DNA of 64,000 bases from Palsa-883 sp963847615 (lineage in GTDB: Bacteria > Pseudomonadota > Alphaproteobacteria > Acetobacterales > Acetobacteraceae): positions 45,854 through 109,853 of the forward strand of contig CAWKAN010000024.1 in assembly GCA_963847615.1 (NCBI GenBank). The letters are read 5' to 3'. Positions 1 through 8,455 of the stretch are shown here, one piece after another (within the stretch, counting starts at the first letter, position 1; every line of letters begins with the position of its first letter). The translations under genes and the position numbers were made by a program. The notes below the pieces were generated by a model. It was not told the DNA's origin. It ran no database searches and saw only the letters and a program-made list of their open reading frames with translations.

Positions 1-520
1 GGGTCTCGTCGATCTTCTGGTACAGCATGTCGCCGGGGCAATCGAGGTAGACCGGGCCGGGCTTGCCGGTGATCGACTTCTGCAGGCCGAAATTGATCTG
101 CTGCGGAATCCGCTTCAGGTTGATCAGCCGATCGACATATTTGTTGCAGCCACGCATCAGCTCGACCTGGTCGATCTCCTGGAACACCTGGCGGCCGAAC
201 TGGCTGATCGGGCTCGAGCCGCCGAGCGCCACCACCGGGCAGCAATCGACCAGCGCATTGGCCAGTGCCGGTGGTCAGGTTGGTCACGCCGGGACCCGAC
301 GCGGCCATGCAGACCGCCGGCATCTGGCGCAGCCGGCTGTAGGCCTGCGCCATGAAGGCGGCCGCCTGCTCATGGCGGACATCGATCATGCGGATGCCCT
401 CCTTGATGCAGGACGCCTCGGCCAGCAGCATCGGCCCGCCCATGATGTAGAAAGATATGCTCGACGCCCTCTTTCTTCAGACACTCGCGCGATAATTTCG
501 GAACCAGTTAGTTCGGCCAT
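1..520 (-). pseudogene. Thiamine-diphosphate-dependent enzyme (2-hydroxyacyl-CoA lyase / oxalyl-CoA decarboxylase-like), frameshifted, partial
   Basis: The minus strand starts with ATG at 520 behind a GAGGAG ribosome site and encodes the N-terminal domain of the acetolactate-synthase-type ThDP family: MAELTGSEII, then KKEGVEHIF, YIMGGPMLLAEA, the RHEQAAAF segment whose Glu activates the cofactor, ASGPGVTNL, and KPGPVYLDCPGDM. These blocks lie in different frames. An extra base is visible at about 456 (TTTC for TTC), and further frame changes occur near 265 and 490, so the gene as read is broken. The gene runs off the left edge. It lies 66 bp downstream of a class III CoA-transferase, the usual arrangement for oxalyl-CoA or 2-hydroxyacyl-CoA metabolism, which is why I prefer this over acetolactate synthase. 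Because every block is well preserved, the breaks may be sequencing errors rather than decay. Confidence 0.7.
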
Positions 521-586
521 CTTGGGAGTCTCCTCGTTGCGTGCGTGAGTGCCTGGCGTCAAATGACGCCGTTGGGCTTGCTGGCG

Positions 587-1816
587 TCAGATGACGCCGT
601 CGGTCTTCAGCGTGCCGATGGCGTCGCTGCTCAGGTCCAGCCAGCTCGCCAGCACGTCCTCGTTGTTCTGGCCAAGCAACGGCGCCGGCTTCACGGTCGG
701 CGCCCGGCCGGAGAAGCGCGCCGGCCAGGCGGTCATCTTGTAGGGGCCGATCGCCGGATGCTGCACGGTCTGCATGATGCCGCGCTGCTCGAAGCTCGGG
801 TCGTGCAGCAGCTCCGCGGTGTCGAGCACCGCGCCGGCGGGAATGCCGGCCGCGCCGATGATGCGCATCGCCTCGTGCTTGTCGTGCCGTGTGGTCCAGG
901 CGGCGACCATGGCGTTGACCGCGTCCTCGTGCGCCAGCCGCGCCTCCGGGCTGTCGTAGCGCGCGTCGCCGACCAGCTCCTCGCGCCCGATCACCGCCAG
1001 CAGGCGCCGCCAATGCTCGGGATTGGCCCGGCTGGTGTAGACATAGACGTAGTCGTTCGGGCCGCCGCCCTTGCGTGGGAAACAGCCCCATCGGCGGGTT
1101 GCGCGACAGCACGCTGCCGGACGCCCGCGCGCATCGCCGGCTTGCCGCTGGTGGTGGTCGAGGCGAAGGCGACGCGGATGTATTGCAGCATGGCGTCCTG
1201 CATGGCGATCTGGATGTGCTCGCCCTTGCCGGTGCGGGTGCGGCGATACAGCGCGCCGAGGATGGAGATCGCCATCAGCATGCCGGTGCCGGTGTCGCCG
1301 ATCGTCGGGCCGGGCTTCAGCGGCGGGCCGTCGGGTTCGCCGGTGATGCTCATCGGTGCCGCCGCAGGCCTGCGCGATCATGTCGAAGGCGAGATTTTTC
1401 TCGAACGGGCTGCCGTCGCCGAAGCCCTTCACCTGGGCGTAGATGATCGCCGGATTGATCGCCCGCACGACGTCGGCGCCGAGGCCGAGGCGTTCGATCG
1501 CGCCGGGCGCGAAATTCTCGATGAACACATCGGCCTTGCGCACCAGCTCCTTCACCAGCTCGAGCCCGCGCGGCGACTTCAGGTTGACGGTGATCGACTT
1601 CTTGTTGGCGTTGTACTGCAGGAAGTAGTGCGCGTCGGCGCCGGGCCGCGGCGGGTTGATCGACCGGCCGGGATCGCCGGCGCTGGGGTTTTCCAGCTTC
1701 ACCACCTCGGCGCCGAGCCAGGCCATCGCCTCGGTGCAGGAGGGCCCTGCCTCGAACTGCGTGAGGTCGAGCACCCGCACGCCCAAAAGACAGTCGTCGC
1801 CTGCACTTGCCTGCAT
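587..1816 (-). pseudogene. Class III CoA-transferase (CaiB/BaiF, formyl-CoA transferase-like), three frame changes
   Basis: The product would move CoA between carboxylic acids in the cytoplasm. The N-terminus reads VLDLTQFEAGP, GAEVVKLENP and the NKKSITVNLKS block of the family. The frame then changes near 1354, where ACCGATGAGC stands for ACCATGAGC, into SITGEPDGPP and IGDTGTGM, which carries the family's catalytic Asp. It changes again near 1120 (MLSRNPPMGLFP) and near 1081, returning to the first frame for the glycine loop KGGGPNDYVYVYTS and the C-terminal domain. The span is a multiple of three, exactly what three +1 insertions would give, and the corrected product is about 408 residues, the normal family length. 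It probably forms an operon with the downstream ThDP enzyme. The substrate cannot be read from the sequence. Confidence 0.75.
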
Positions 1817-2107
1817 CGGTCGCCACTCCTGCGGTTTCGGGGCACTGCCCGAATGGCGCGCAGCTTACGACCCGGGCGGCATTGCGTCGAGGGAGGCGGC
1901 CAGTGGGGTGGCCAATGCCGCCCCCAACGGACGACGGCGGTGGTTGTCGGCGACCGCGTGATGTTGCCGTAGCGTTATTTTCTGGCGCGCGCCGACCACC
2001 GGTTGCCGTCCCACGCGGGCACATGGTCCGGGCGATGCAATCCAAGACGCAGCAGGAACGTGACTGTTACGGAACGGACTCCCGATCCCCGTCCGCGGGT
2101 CGCGCGA

Positions 2108-2656
2108 TCAGGTCTCCTCGCCGAGGGCCCGGCGGCGCAAATCCTTCAGGCGGTCCTCGCCGCCCGCGGTCATCGGATCGATTTCCAGCAATTTCTTCCA
2201 GGCGGCATAAGCGCCCTTCCAATCCCGTCGGGATTCGGCAATCGCCGCAAGGGTGCGCAGCGCGGCAAAGTCGCGCGGTTCATGCTCCAGCGTCTGTTCG
2301 ATATCGGCGATCGCCCCCTCGGTGTCACCGGCGGCGAACCGCGCGCGGGCGCGCTGGTGATAGGCCTCCGCCAGGCTGGGGTCGAGCGTGATGGCGTCAG
2401 TGAAATCCTCGATCGCCGCCGGGTTGGCGCCGGCCTGCATCTCCCGCGCGCCGCGGCTCAGCAACAGCGTCACCACCGGCGAGCCAGCCCCCACCAGAAG
2501 CTGCATGATCCGCTGTTCCAGCGGCGCCGCCACCTCGGCAGTCGGCGCCGCCTGCAACGCGTCGAGCAGGTGGTTGAGCGCAGCCGCCCGCTCGGCCGGC
2601 GTTTGCGCCAGGGCCGGCGTGGCGATGAGCAGCAGCAGAAGCAACACACGTCGCAT
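2108..2656 (-). CDS. Exported tetratricopeptide-repeat protein
   Basis: I start at the ATG that gives MRRVLLLLLLIATPALAQ, a clear Sec signal peptide with an ALA-Q cleavage site; upstream in-frame codons are proline/arginine-rich and unlikely to be translated. The mature protein of about 165 residues holds TPR-type helix pairs, recognisable in AIEDFTDAITLDPSLAEAY, RARARFAAGDTEGAIADIE and DWKGAYAAWKKLLEIDP. Such proteins are periplasmic scaffolds for protein-protein contacts; no enzymatic motif is visible. It stands alone between the CoA-transferase and an SDR gene, both on the same strand but more than 200 bp away, so operon membership is doubtful. The precise partner is unknown. Confidence 0.75.
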   Translation of the reverse strand: MRRVLLLLLLIATPALAQTPAERAAALNHLLDALQAAPTAEVAAPLEQRIMQLLVGAGSPVVTLLLSRGAREMQAGANPAAIEDFTDAITLDPSLAEAYHQRARARFAAGDTEGAIADIEQTLEHEPRDFAALRTLAAIAESRRDWKGAYAAWKKLLEIDPMTAGGEDRLKDLRRRALGEET

Positions 2657-2872
2657 GCCGCATGCTGCCGCCGCGCCGCCACGCGATGCAAGCGGCGCGT
2701 GCGGACGCCGGGTCAGCGCCTGGGCGGGCGGCGGCGGCGCGGGCAGCGGCGGGGCGCCGCCCGGCCCCGCCCTCGGGTCGTCCAATGGTCCGGTTGGCCG
2801 CTCGCCCATCGGGGCGGAAACCCGCGCGACGGCGCCATCGCCGGCCGCGCCGCGCCGCGGCGGCCCGCGGCG

Positions 2873-3619
2873 CTACAGCATCTGCCCGCCATCGACCACG
2901 ATGGTCTGGCCGGTGACCCAGTTGGCGAGCGGCGAAGCAAGGAACAGCACGACGTTGGCGATTTCCTCCGGATGGCCGAGCCGGCCGAACGGGATCGATT
3001 TCAGCACGGCGTTGTACAGGTTGGGCGCCTCCGTCTTGCGCCGGTCCCACACGCCGCCGGGAAACTCGATCGAGCCGGGCGCCACGCCGTTCACCCGGAT
3101 ACCGTCGCGCGCGTACATCGCCGCCTGGGTATTGGTGTAGTGGATCACCGCCGCCTTGATCGCGCCGTACGGCGGCTGGCGTGCCGCCGAATGCAGCGCG
3201 GCGATCGAGGAGGTATTCACCACCGCGCCGCGCGCATCCTTCAGATAGGGCAGCGCGGCGTGGGTCGCGTGCACGATCGCCATCAGATCGACCGCGAAGC
3301 TGGCGCCCCAGCCTTGCGCGTCGTCGGCGGAGGCGAAGGCCGAGGCGTTGTTCACCAGCACGTCGCAGCCGCCGATCGCGGCCGCCGCCTCGGTGATGTA
3401 GCGGCCGATCGCCGCCGCATCGGCCAGGTCGCAGGTGCCGGCATGGGCGATGTTGCCGCATGCGTCGATCTCGCGACTTGTCTGCTCCAGCGCCTCGGCG
3501 CCGCGCGCGCAGATCGACACCGCCGCGCCGGCGCGCGCGAAGCCGAGCGCGATCGCGCGGCCGATGCCCCGGCTGCCGCCGCAGACAATGGCCCGTCTAC
3601 CGGTGAAGTCGAACGTCAT
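2873..3619 (-). CDS. Short-chain dehydrogenase/reductase (classical SDR)
   Basis: A 248-residue NAD(P)-dependent oxidoreductase with all classical SDR marks: the cofactor motif GGSRGIG at residues 14-20 (first Thr replaced by Gly), DLADA near 65, VNNAS near 90, the active-site serines NTSS near 137, and the catalytic pair Y151-x3-K155. The C-terminus VTGQTIVVDGGQML is typical of 3-oxoacyl-ACP-reductase-like members. The length is normal and the frame is clean. The nearest neighbours (TPR protein downstream, CHAP protein upstream) give no pathway context, so the substrate is open. Confidence 0.88.
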   Translation of the reverse strand: MTFDFTGRRAIVCGGSRGIGRAIALGFARAGAAVSICARGAEALEQTSREIDACGNIAHAGTCDLADAAAIGRYITEAAAAIGGCDVLVNNASAFASADDAQGWGASFAVDLMAIVHATHAALPYLKDARGAVVNTSSIAALHSAARQPPYGAIKAAVIHYTNTQAAMYARDGIRVNGVAPGSIEFPGGVWDRRKTEAPNLYNAVLKSIPFGRLGHPEEIANVVLFLASPLANWVTGQTIVVDGGQML

Positions 3620-3960
3620 GGAAGCTGCCTCCTTCGGCCAGGGTACTCAGCCGCTCCGCCCGGACGGCCGGAGCCGGCCCGGCCACGCGGCCGGCTGCGA
3701 TGATACTACCGCTTGCGGATGGCGGCGTCTTTCCGTGTGGGAGTCCAAGGGCAATCGGTCCCTGGCACGGATTTCCCACGCTGTGCGGAATGCTGGCGAC
3801 GGTCGCTGTCGCGCCCCAATACTGCCTTGCGGGTGCCGCGCCGCCGGGGCTGTCGTGCCGCCGCCAATGCCGGGTGGCCTCGCAAGTCGCGAAAACCCCC
3901 TTGCTACCGTTGGGGCGCAGCAAGGCCCAAGCCAACGCCCGCGACGGCGGGAAAAGCGGG
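3620..3960. other. Gene-free interval of 341 bp
   Basis: This lies between the SDR gene start and the CHAP gene stop. Open frames here have no family resemblance and no ribosome site. A weak stem can be drawn from GTGTGGGA (near 3737) and TCCCACGC (near 3775), but there is no T-run beside it. I see nothing else that I can support. Confidence 0.4.
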
Positions 3961-4812
3961 CTAGCGCAGCTGCGGCGGCACCGGCTCCGCCCGGTCGATC
4001 GCGAGGGTGCGATCATGCCGCGGCCGCGGATGCGCCGGCGCCTCGGCCACCTCGTCGTACTCGTGGGTCTTCGTCTGGGCGACGGCCAGCGTCGTCCGCT
4101 CCGCCAGCGGCCGCAGGTCGCGCGCCGGCGGATTGAGCGCCGGCTGCGCCGCCGGCACGGTGATCGCCGTCAGCATGGTGCCGGTGTCCGGCCGGTCATA
4201 GATGAAGCCGTAGGTCGGATAGACGCTGCCGAACGAGTCGCTGCGACCAAGACTGACGCGCACCGCCGACCAGTCATTGTTCTCGGAGACATCGACCACC
4301 GCCACCCCGTGGGCAACCCCACGCCCCGCCCAGTTGGCGTGGTCGATCTCGATCTCGCGATTGTTGATGACCCTGGTGACCACCGCGACGTGACCCAAGC
4401 GCATCCGGCCGTTGGCGCGGAATGCCAGCACCCCGCCGGGTTCCGGCACGTCGCCGCGCTGGTAGGTGCCCGCGGCGTGGTCCCACCATTGCCAGGCATT
4501 TCCGGCCACGGTGATGCCCGACTCTTTGCGGGCATAGGGCACACAGGAGATGCCGGCGACACGCACCCGGCTGTGGCTCACATGGCCCCGCGCCGCGGCC
4601 AAATGGACGCTCGCGTGAGCTTTATGCGTAACGACATGATGCGTAACGACATGGTGTGCCTGACGCACAGGATGCGGCGCCTGGACAACCTTGTGCGTCG
4701 GGTGGGGGTGCCGCTCGGGGGCGGCATAGCCGGATACGGCAAGGGCGGGCAACGCGATGGCCAGAACGGATCCAAATAGCCAAACCCGGCTACTGCCAGT
4801 GCCTGCACCCAT
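3961..4812 (-). CDS. Exported CHAP-domain protein (NlpC/P60-like amidase fold)
   Basis: The chosen ATG gives a hydrophobic signal segment (residues 8-30, WLFGSVLAIALPALAVSGYA). A frame extension to a GTG at 5067 exists, but its 85 extra residues look non-coding. A His-rich linker follows (residues 35-80, with two copies of HHVVTH). Then comes a CHAP domain with Cys90 in GISCVPYAR, His141 in LGHVAVV and Asn160 in IEIDHANW, the Cys-His-polar triad expected of peptidoglycan amidases/endopeptidases. The C-terminal 80 residues are Pro/Ala-rich and disordered. It probably acts on the cell wall in the periplasm. The gene is monocistronic with a 250-bp leader. Confidence 0.82.
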   Translation of the reverse strand: MGAGTGSSRVWLFGSVLAIALPALAVSGYAAPERHPHPTHKVVQAPHPVRQAHHVVTHHVVTHKAHASVHLAAARGHVSHSRVRVAGISCVPYARKESGITVAGNAWQWWDHAAGTYQRGDVPEPGGVLAFRANGRMRLGHVAVVTRVINNREIEIDHANWAGRGVAHGVAVVDVSENNDWSAVRVSLGRSDSFGSVYPTYGFIYDRPDTGTMLTAITVPAAQPALNPPARDLRPLAERTTLAVAQTKTHEYDEVAEAPAHPRPRHDRTLAIDRAEPVPPQLR

Positions 4813-5063
4813 GCGATCGGCCCCTTTTGCGGTCGTCAGCCCCAACTCCGAGTAGCAACAGGGTTGCAAGGATGACAACCCCGTGACCGCGGATTTCGCT
4901 GGACTGCTGCCAATTTGCCGATCATCCCCTGTGGATAAGCGGCGAAATAGGGACTCTTGTCCTAGCCAGTAACATTTCGTGAGCAAGCTGCCGGCACGGG
5001 CGCGGGACCGGCCGCACCCGTAACCGAGTTCGGCGCGCGGCTCTGTCGGCCACACGCCGGTGT

Positions 5064-5414
5064 TCACTTGCAGGCGGTCACCATGATCTCGACCAACAGG
5101 CGGGGATCCGCCAGGTCGGCCTGCACGCAGGCCCGCGCGGGCGCGCCGTCGGTCGGCAGCCAGGCAACCCAGACCTCGTTCAGCGCCTCGCGGTCACGGA
5201 TGTCCTTTACCCAGATCTGCGCCTGCAACAGCCGGGTCTTGTCGGTGCCGTGACGCTCCAGCAGATCATCGATCTGCGCCAGGACCTCGGCGGTCTGCCC
5301 CTTGATGTCCTTGCCGGAGTCCTTCGCGGTGACCCCCTGCAGATACACAAAGCCGTGGTACTCCACGGCCTTGGCCAGGACCTTGTTCGGCTCGGTGCGG
5401 ATGATCTTGCTCAT
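5064..5414 (-). CDS. RidA/YjgF/UK114-family protein
   Basis: A 116-residue protein of the Rid family, trimeric proteins whose best-known members hydrolyse reactive enamine/imine intermediates of PLP enzymes. The C-terminal signature APARACVQADLADPRLLVEIMV carries the Arg (in ARAC) that binds the carboxylate in active RidA, and the family Glu (VEIM). The start ATG lies behind a run of G residues. In-frame codons upstream belong to the palindromic element R1 and are excluded. Subfamily (RidA versus Rid4-7) cannot be assigned by eye. Confidence 0.82.
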   Translation of the reverse strand: MSKIIRTEPNKVLAKAVEYHGFVYLQGVTAKDSGKDIKGQTAEVLAQIDDLLERHGTDKTRLLQAQIWVKDIRDREALNEVWVAWLPTDGAPARACVQADLADPRLLVEIMVTACK

Positions 5415-5503
5415 GGGAACCCCCCGGGATTGCGCTGGCGCGTGAATGCTGCCCCGGGCTTCTACGGCCGGAACGCCACACCGGCAAGCAACCGCCGGCC
5501 AGA

Positions 5504-5824
5504 CGATCGGTGGGCCGCAGCAAGGTCGGGGCTCCGCCCCGAACCCCGCCAGGGGGCGTTGCCCCCCTGGACCCCCCACCAGAGGCGGAGCCTCTGGAAC
5601 TCCATGACTGGGAGTGTGGGGAGGGGAAGGGGGCGGGCGGGTGAGGCAGCGGTGTTCGTCCGGCGTGCCGGACGAACATCGCTGCCTCACCCGCCCGCCC
5701 CCTTCCCCTCCCCACACTCCCAGTGAAGGGTTCCAAGGGCTCGCCCTTGGCGGGGTTCCAAGGGGCAGCGCCCCTTGGCGGGGTCTGGGGCGGAGCCCCA
5801 GCCTTGCTGCGGTCCGCCCGATCG
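5504..5824. repeat. Nested palindromic element, copy R1
   Basis: A 321-bp inverted-repeat element. Its core 5607-5724 is a near-perfect palindrome: arms of about 58 nt starting ACTGGGAGTGTGGGG, loop of two bases, one mismatch that would be a G-U pair in RNA. On both sides lie smaller hairpins (GGGGCTCCGCCCC, CCAGGGGG...CCCCCTGG, CCAGAGGC...GCCTCTGG, CCAAGGGC...GCCCTTGG), and the outermost arms (CGATCGG...GCAGCAAGG and its counterpart) also pair. On the minus strand it starts 7 nt after the lipoprotein stop codon and so would form the 3' end of that transcript. Copies R2 and R3 share the middle blocks but differ in tip and outer arms. Confidence 0.92.
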
Positions 5825-5831
5825 CCCCGCC

Positions 5832-6176
5832 CTATGGCTGGTCGGGGGGTGGCGAGGCGGTATTGTCGCGGCTGGTTCCGGGCCCGGTGTTGCGCACGCA
5901 ATCGTCGATCAACCTGTCGTTGCTGTATTGCGCGGCCAGTGCGTTGGTCTGGTTGCCCGCCAGGTAGCTGCCCGAGTACGGCAGGCCGACCTGATTGATG
6001 CTGTAGATCTCGGCGCGATGGTTGCGATCGTACACTTGGTTGGCGTTGTCGCGGCACGCCGCCAGCGTCGCGCGATCGGTATGCGACTGCGGCGACGTCG
6101 GCAGCGCGCAGCCGCCCATCCCGACCAGAAGGCCCCAGGCCAGGGCGGTGCGAGCGAGTGTCATTCTTTGGGTCAT
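5832..6176 (-). CDS. Small putative lipoprotein
   Basis: A 114-residue protein starting MTQRMTLARTALAWGLLVGMGGC, a lipoprotein signal with Cys23 as the likely acylated residue, followed by about 90 residues with no domain I recognise (blocks NANQVYDRNHRAEIYSIN and QYSNDRLIDDCVRNTG). The start overlaps the upstream stop as ATGA, which fixes the start and points to translational coupling with the upstream 180-residue gene. The stop lies 7 nt before element R1. Function unknown; probably anchored in a periplasm-facing membrane leaflet. Confidence 0.7.
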   Translation of the reverse strand: MTQRMTLARTALAWGLLVGMGGCALPTSPQSHTDRATLAACRDNANQVYDRNHRAEIYSINQVGLPYSGSYLAGNQTNALAAQYSNDRLIDDCVRNTGPGTSRDNTASPPPDQP

Positions 6177-6715
6177 GCGGGGGGTCCGCTCGGTTGCGTG
6201 GCCGGGCGGTCGCCCGGCGATGGGGCCAAGGATGGGGTCAGATGCGAGCGGAAGCCACCCTCGTCGAAGCGCGCCTCCGCCGTCAGGGGCGTGGCGGCAG
6301 CGGCGCGCAACAGCGACGGGTGCAGATCGGCGCCATCGCGTTCCAGCCGGCACAGCGGGACCGCCCAGCGGGCGCGCGCCAACAGGTCAACCAGCGCGAG
6401 CAGCCGCAGGCAGAGCGACAGGCCGTAGGGGCTGGTCAGCCCGGCGATCTGATCGACCGCGGCCGCCCAGCAGCAGGCGTCGCGATCGGCCAGCGCGAGT
6501 TCGGTGAACGAGCCATCGCCGCGGCGGAACCGGAAGCCGCGCACGGTGCCCCAACTGTCCGCGATCGCCGCCTCGCGCGCCGCGTACCACGCCCGCTCCA
6601 GGTCGCGGCCGCGCACCGGCGGCAGCGCCTCGGGCGGCGCATCGACCAGGTAGGTCAGCGCGCCGCCGGCGGCGATGTCGACCCGCACGGTATGGGGCTG
6701 CTCGGCGTGTTCCAT
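6173..6715 (-). CDS. Uncharacterised 180-residue protein, coupled to a lipoprotein
   Basis: The open frame begins MEHAEQPHTVRVDIAAGGAL and runs to a TGA that overlaps the next start codon. It has no signal peptide or membrane segment, contains Asp/Glu-rich acidic stretches (RRGDGSFTELALADRDA), and I recognise no family. The ATGA overlap with the lipoprotein gene and the divergent arrangement with the amidase (69 bp between starts) support it as a real gene of a two-gene operon. Both function and localisation are open; cytoplasmic is the default reading. Confidence 0.6.
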   Translation of the reverse strand: MEHAEQPHTVRVDIAAGGALTYLVDAPPEALPPVRGRDLERAWYAAREAAIADSWGTVRGFRFRRGDGSFTELALADRDACCWAAAVDQIAGLTSPYGLSLCLRLLALVDLLARARWAVPLCRLERDGADLHPSLLRAAAATPLTAEARFDEGGFRSHLTPSLAPSPGDRPATQPSGPPA

Positions 6716-6784
6716 CCGTGGCAGAATGGGGCGCCGGCGCGGCAAGCGCCAGCCCGCGTGCGACCCAGACAGGAGAATTCGTCC

Positions 6785-8053
6785 ATGCCGGATCCCGCCA
6801 CCCTGACCGCGACCGCAGCCGCCCGCCTGATCCGCGCCGGGACGCTGCGTCCGGAGGCGCTGATGGAGGCCTGCCTGGCGCGCATCGCCGCGCGCGAGCC
6901 CGCGGTGCACGCCTTCGCCTACCTGGATCCCGAGCAGGCGCGCCGCGCCACCGCGACGGCGCTGCCGGGCCCCCTGCACGGCCTGCCGATCGGCATAAAG
7001 GATGTACTGGATACCGCTGATATGCCAAGCGAATATGGCTCGCCGATCTGGCGCGGCTGGCGCCCGCGCGCCGACGCCGCCGCGGTCGCCTGGGCGCGCG
7101 CGGCGGGCGGCGTGGCGATCGGCAAGACCGTCACCACGGAGTTCGCCACCCGCAAGCCCGGGCCGACGGCCAATCCGCGCGGCCTCGGGCACACGCCCGG
7201 CGGCTCGAGCAGCGGCTCCGCTGCGGGCGTCGCCGACGGGTTCTTCCCGCTGGGCTACGGCACCCAGACCGCCGGTTCCGTCATCCGCCCGGCGGCCTAT
7301 TGCGGCGTGGTCGGCTACAAGCCGAGCTTCGGCACGATCAGCCGGATCGGCATGAAGATCATGTCTGATAGCCTTGATACCCTTGGCGTTCTCGCGCGCA
7401 GCGTCGCCGATTGCGCGCTGTTCGCCGGGGCCGTGTCGGGTCGCGACCTGGGCGATCCGGACCGCAAGGCGGACCGCGCGCCGCGCATCGGTCTGTGCCG
7501 CTCGCCGACCTGGGACCAGGCGCTGCCGGAGACTTCGGCCCTGTTCGAACGGGTCGCCGCCGCGCTCAGGCGCGCCGGCGCCACGGTGTCGCCGCGCGAG
7601 TTGCCCGCCGCCATTGCCGCGCTGACCACCGCGCACCCGGTGGTGATGAACAACGAGAGTGCCCGCGCCCTGGGCTGGGAACTGGCCGAGGCGCGCGAGC
7701 AGATCAGCGAGGGCCTGCGCGAACGGCTGGAGTTCGGCCTGTCGCGCAGCGAGGCCGAGGTCGCCCAGGCCTACGCCGTGTTTGCCGCCGCCCAGGCGGC
7801 GTTTCCCGCCGCGACGGAGGGGCTCGACGTGCTGGTGACGCCCTCGGCGCCCGGCCAGGCACCGGCCGGCCTCGAATGGACCGGCGATCCGGCGTTCAAC
7901 TTCATCTGGACCAGCCTGCACGTGCCCTGCGTCACGGTGCCGGCGGGCGAGGGACCGGACGGGCTGCCGCTGGGCATCCAAATCGTCGGACGGGAAGGCG
8001 AGGACCGCGCTGTGCTGGCCTGGGCGCAATGGGTCGCTGCCGCGATCGGCTAG
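6785..8053 (+). CDS. Amidase-signature hydrolase
   Basis: A 422-residue amidase-signature enzyme that would hydrolyse C-N amide bonds in the cytoplasm. The Ser-cisSer-Lys triad is visible: Lys72 in LPIGIKDVLDT, the glycine/serine-rich signature TPGGSSSGSAAGVA around 138-150 with the cis-Ser, and the nucleophile Ser165 in TAGSVIRPA. The length is at the short end for the family (usual 450-500), the C-terminal variable region being compact. A ribosome site (AGGAGAA) precedes the ATG. It is divergent from the 180-residue gene and followed 45 bp later by element R2. The substrate cannot be predicted. Confidence 0.9.
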   Translation: MPDPATLTATAAARLIRAGTLRPEALMEACLARIAAREPAVHAFAYLDPEQARRATATALPGPLHGLPIGIKDVLDTADMPSEYGSPIWRGWRPRADAAAVAWARAAGGVAIGKTVTTEFATRKPGPTANPRGLGHTPGGSSSGSAAGVADGFFPLGYGTQTAGSVIRPAAYCGVVGYKPSFGTISRIGMKIMSDSLDTLGVLARSVADCALFAGAVSGRDLGDPDRKADRAPRIGLCRSPTWDQALPETSALFERVAAALRRAGATVSPRELPAAIAALTTAHPVVMNNESARALGWELAEAREQISEGLRERLEFGLSRSEAEVAQAYAVFAAAQAAFPAATEGLDVLVTPSAPGQAPAGLEWTGDPAFNFIWTSLHVPCVTVPAGEGPDGLPLGIQIVGREGEDRAVLAWAQWVAAAIG

Positions 8054-8098
8054 CCGAGGCGCCCGGTAACCCCGCGCAAACCACCGCAACACGCACCC

Positions 8099-8448
8099 AC
8101 CGGCCAGGCCATCGGCCGACCCAAGGGAAGGCCGGGGCTTCGCCCCAGACCCCACCAAGGGGCGCTGCCCCCCATGGTACCATTGGGGAACCCCGCCAAG
8201 GGCGAGCCCTTGGAACCCTTCACTGGGAGTGTGGGGAGGGGAAGGGGGCGGGTGGGCGAGGCGTCGGAGCCGCCCCTCGCGAGGGGCGGCTCCGACGCCT
8301 CGCCCACCCGCCCCCTCCCCTCCCCACACTCCCAGTCATGGAGTCCAGAGGCCCCGCCTCTGGTGGGGGTCCAGGGGGCAAAGCCCCCTGGCGGGGTTCG
8401 GGGCGGAGCCCTGACCTTCCCGTGGGTCGGCCGATGGCCCTGGCCGAT
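8099..8448. repeat. Nested palindromic element, copy R2
   Basis: The same element family as R1. The core palindrome is 8222-8336, with arms starting ACTGGGAGTGTGGGG and one unpaired A in the left arm. The tip GTCGGAGCCGCCCCTC/GAGGGGCGGCTCCGAC differs completely from R1 and R3. The outer arms (CCGGCCAGGCCATCGGCC on the left, its near complement on the right) are specific to this copy. It lies between convergent genes, 45 bp after the amidase stop and 7 bp from the stop of the moeA-mobA gene. The polarity of the middle blocks matches that of R1 and R3 when read in the direction of the amidase. Confidence 0.92.
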
Positions 8449-8455
8449 GGGGTGC

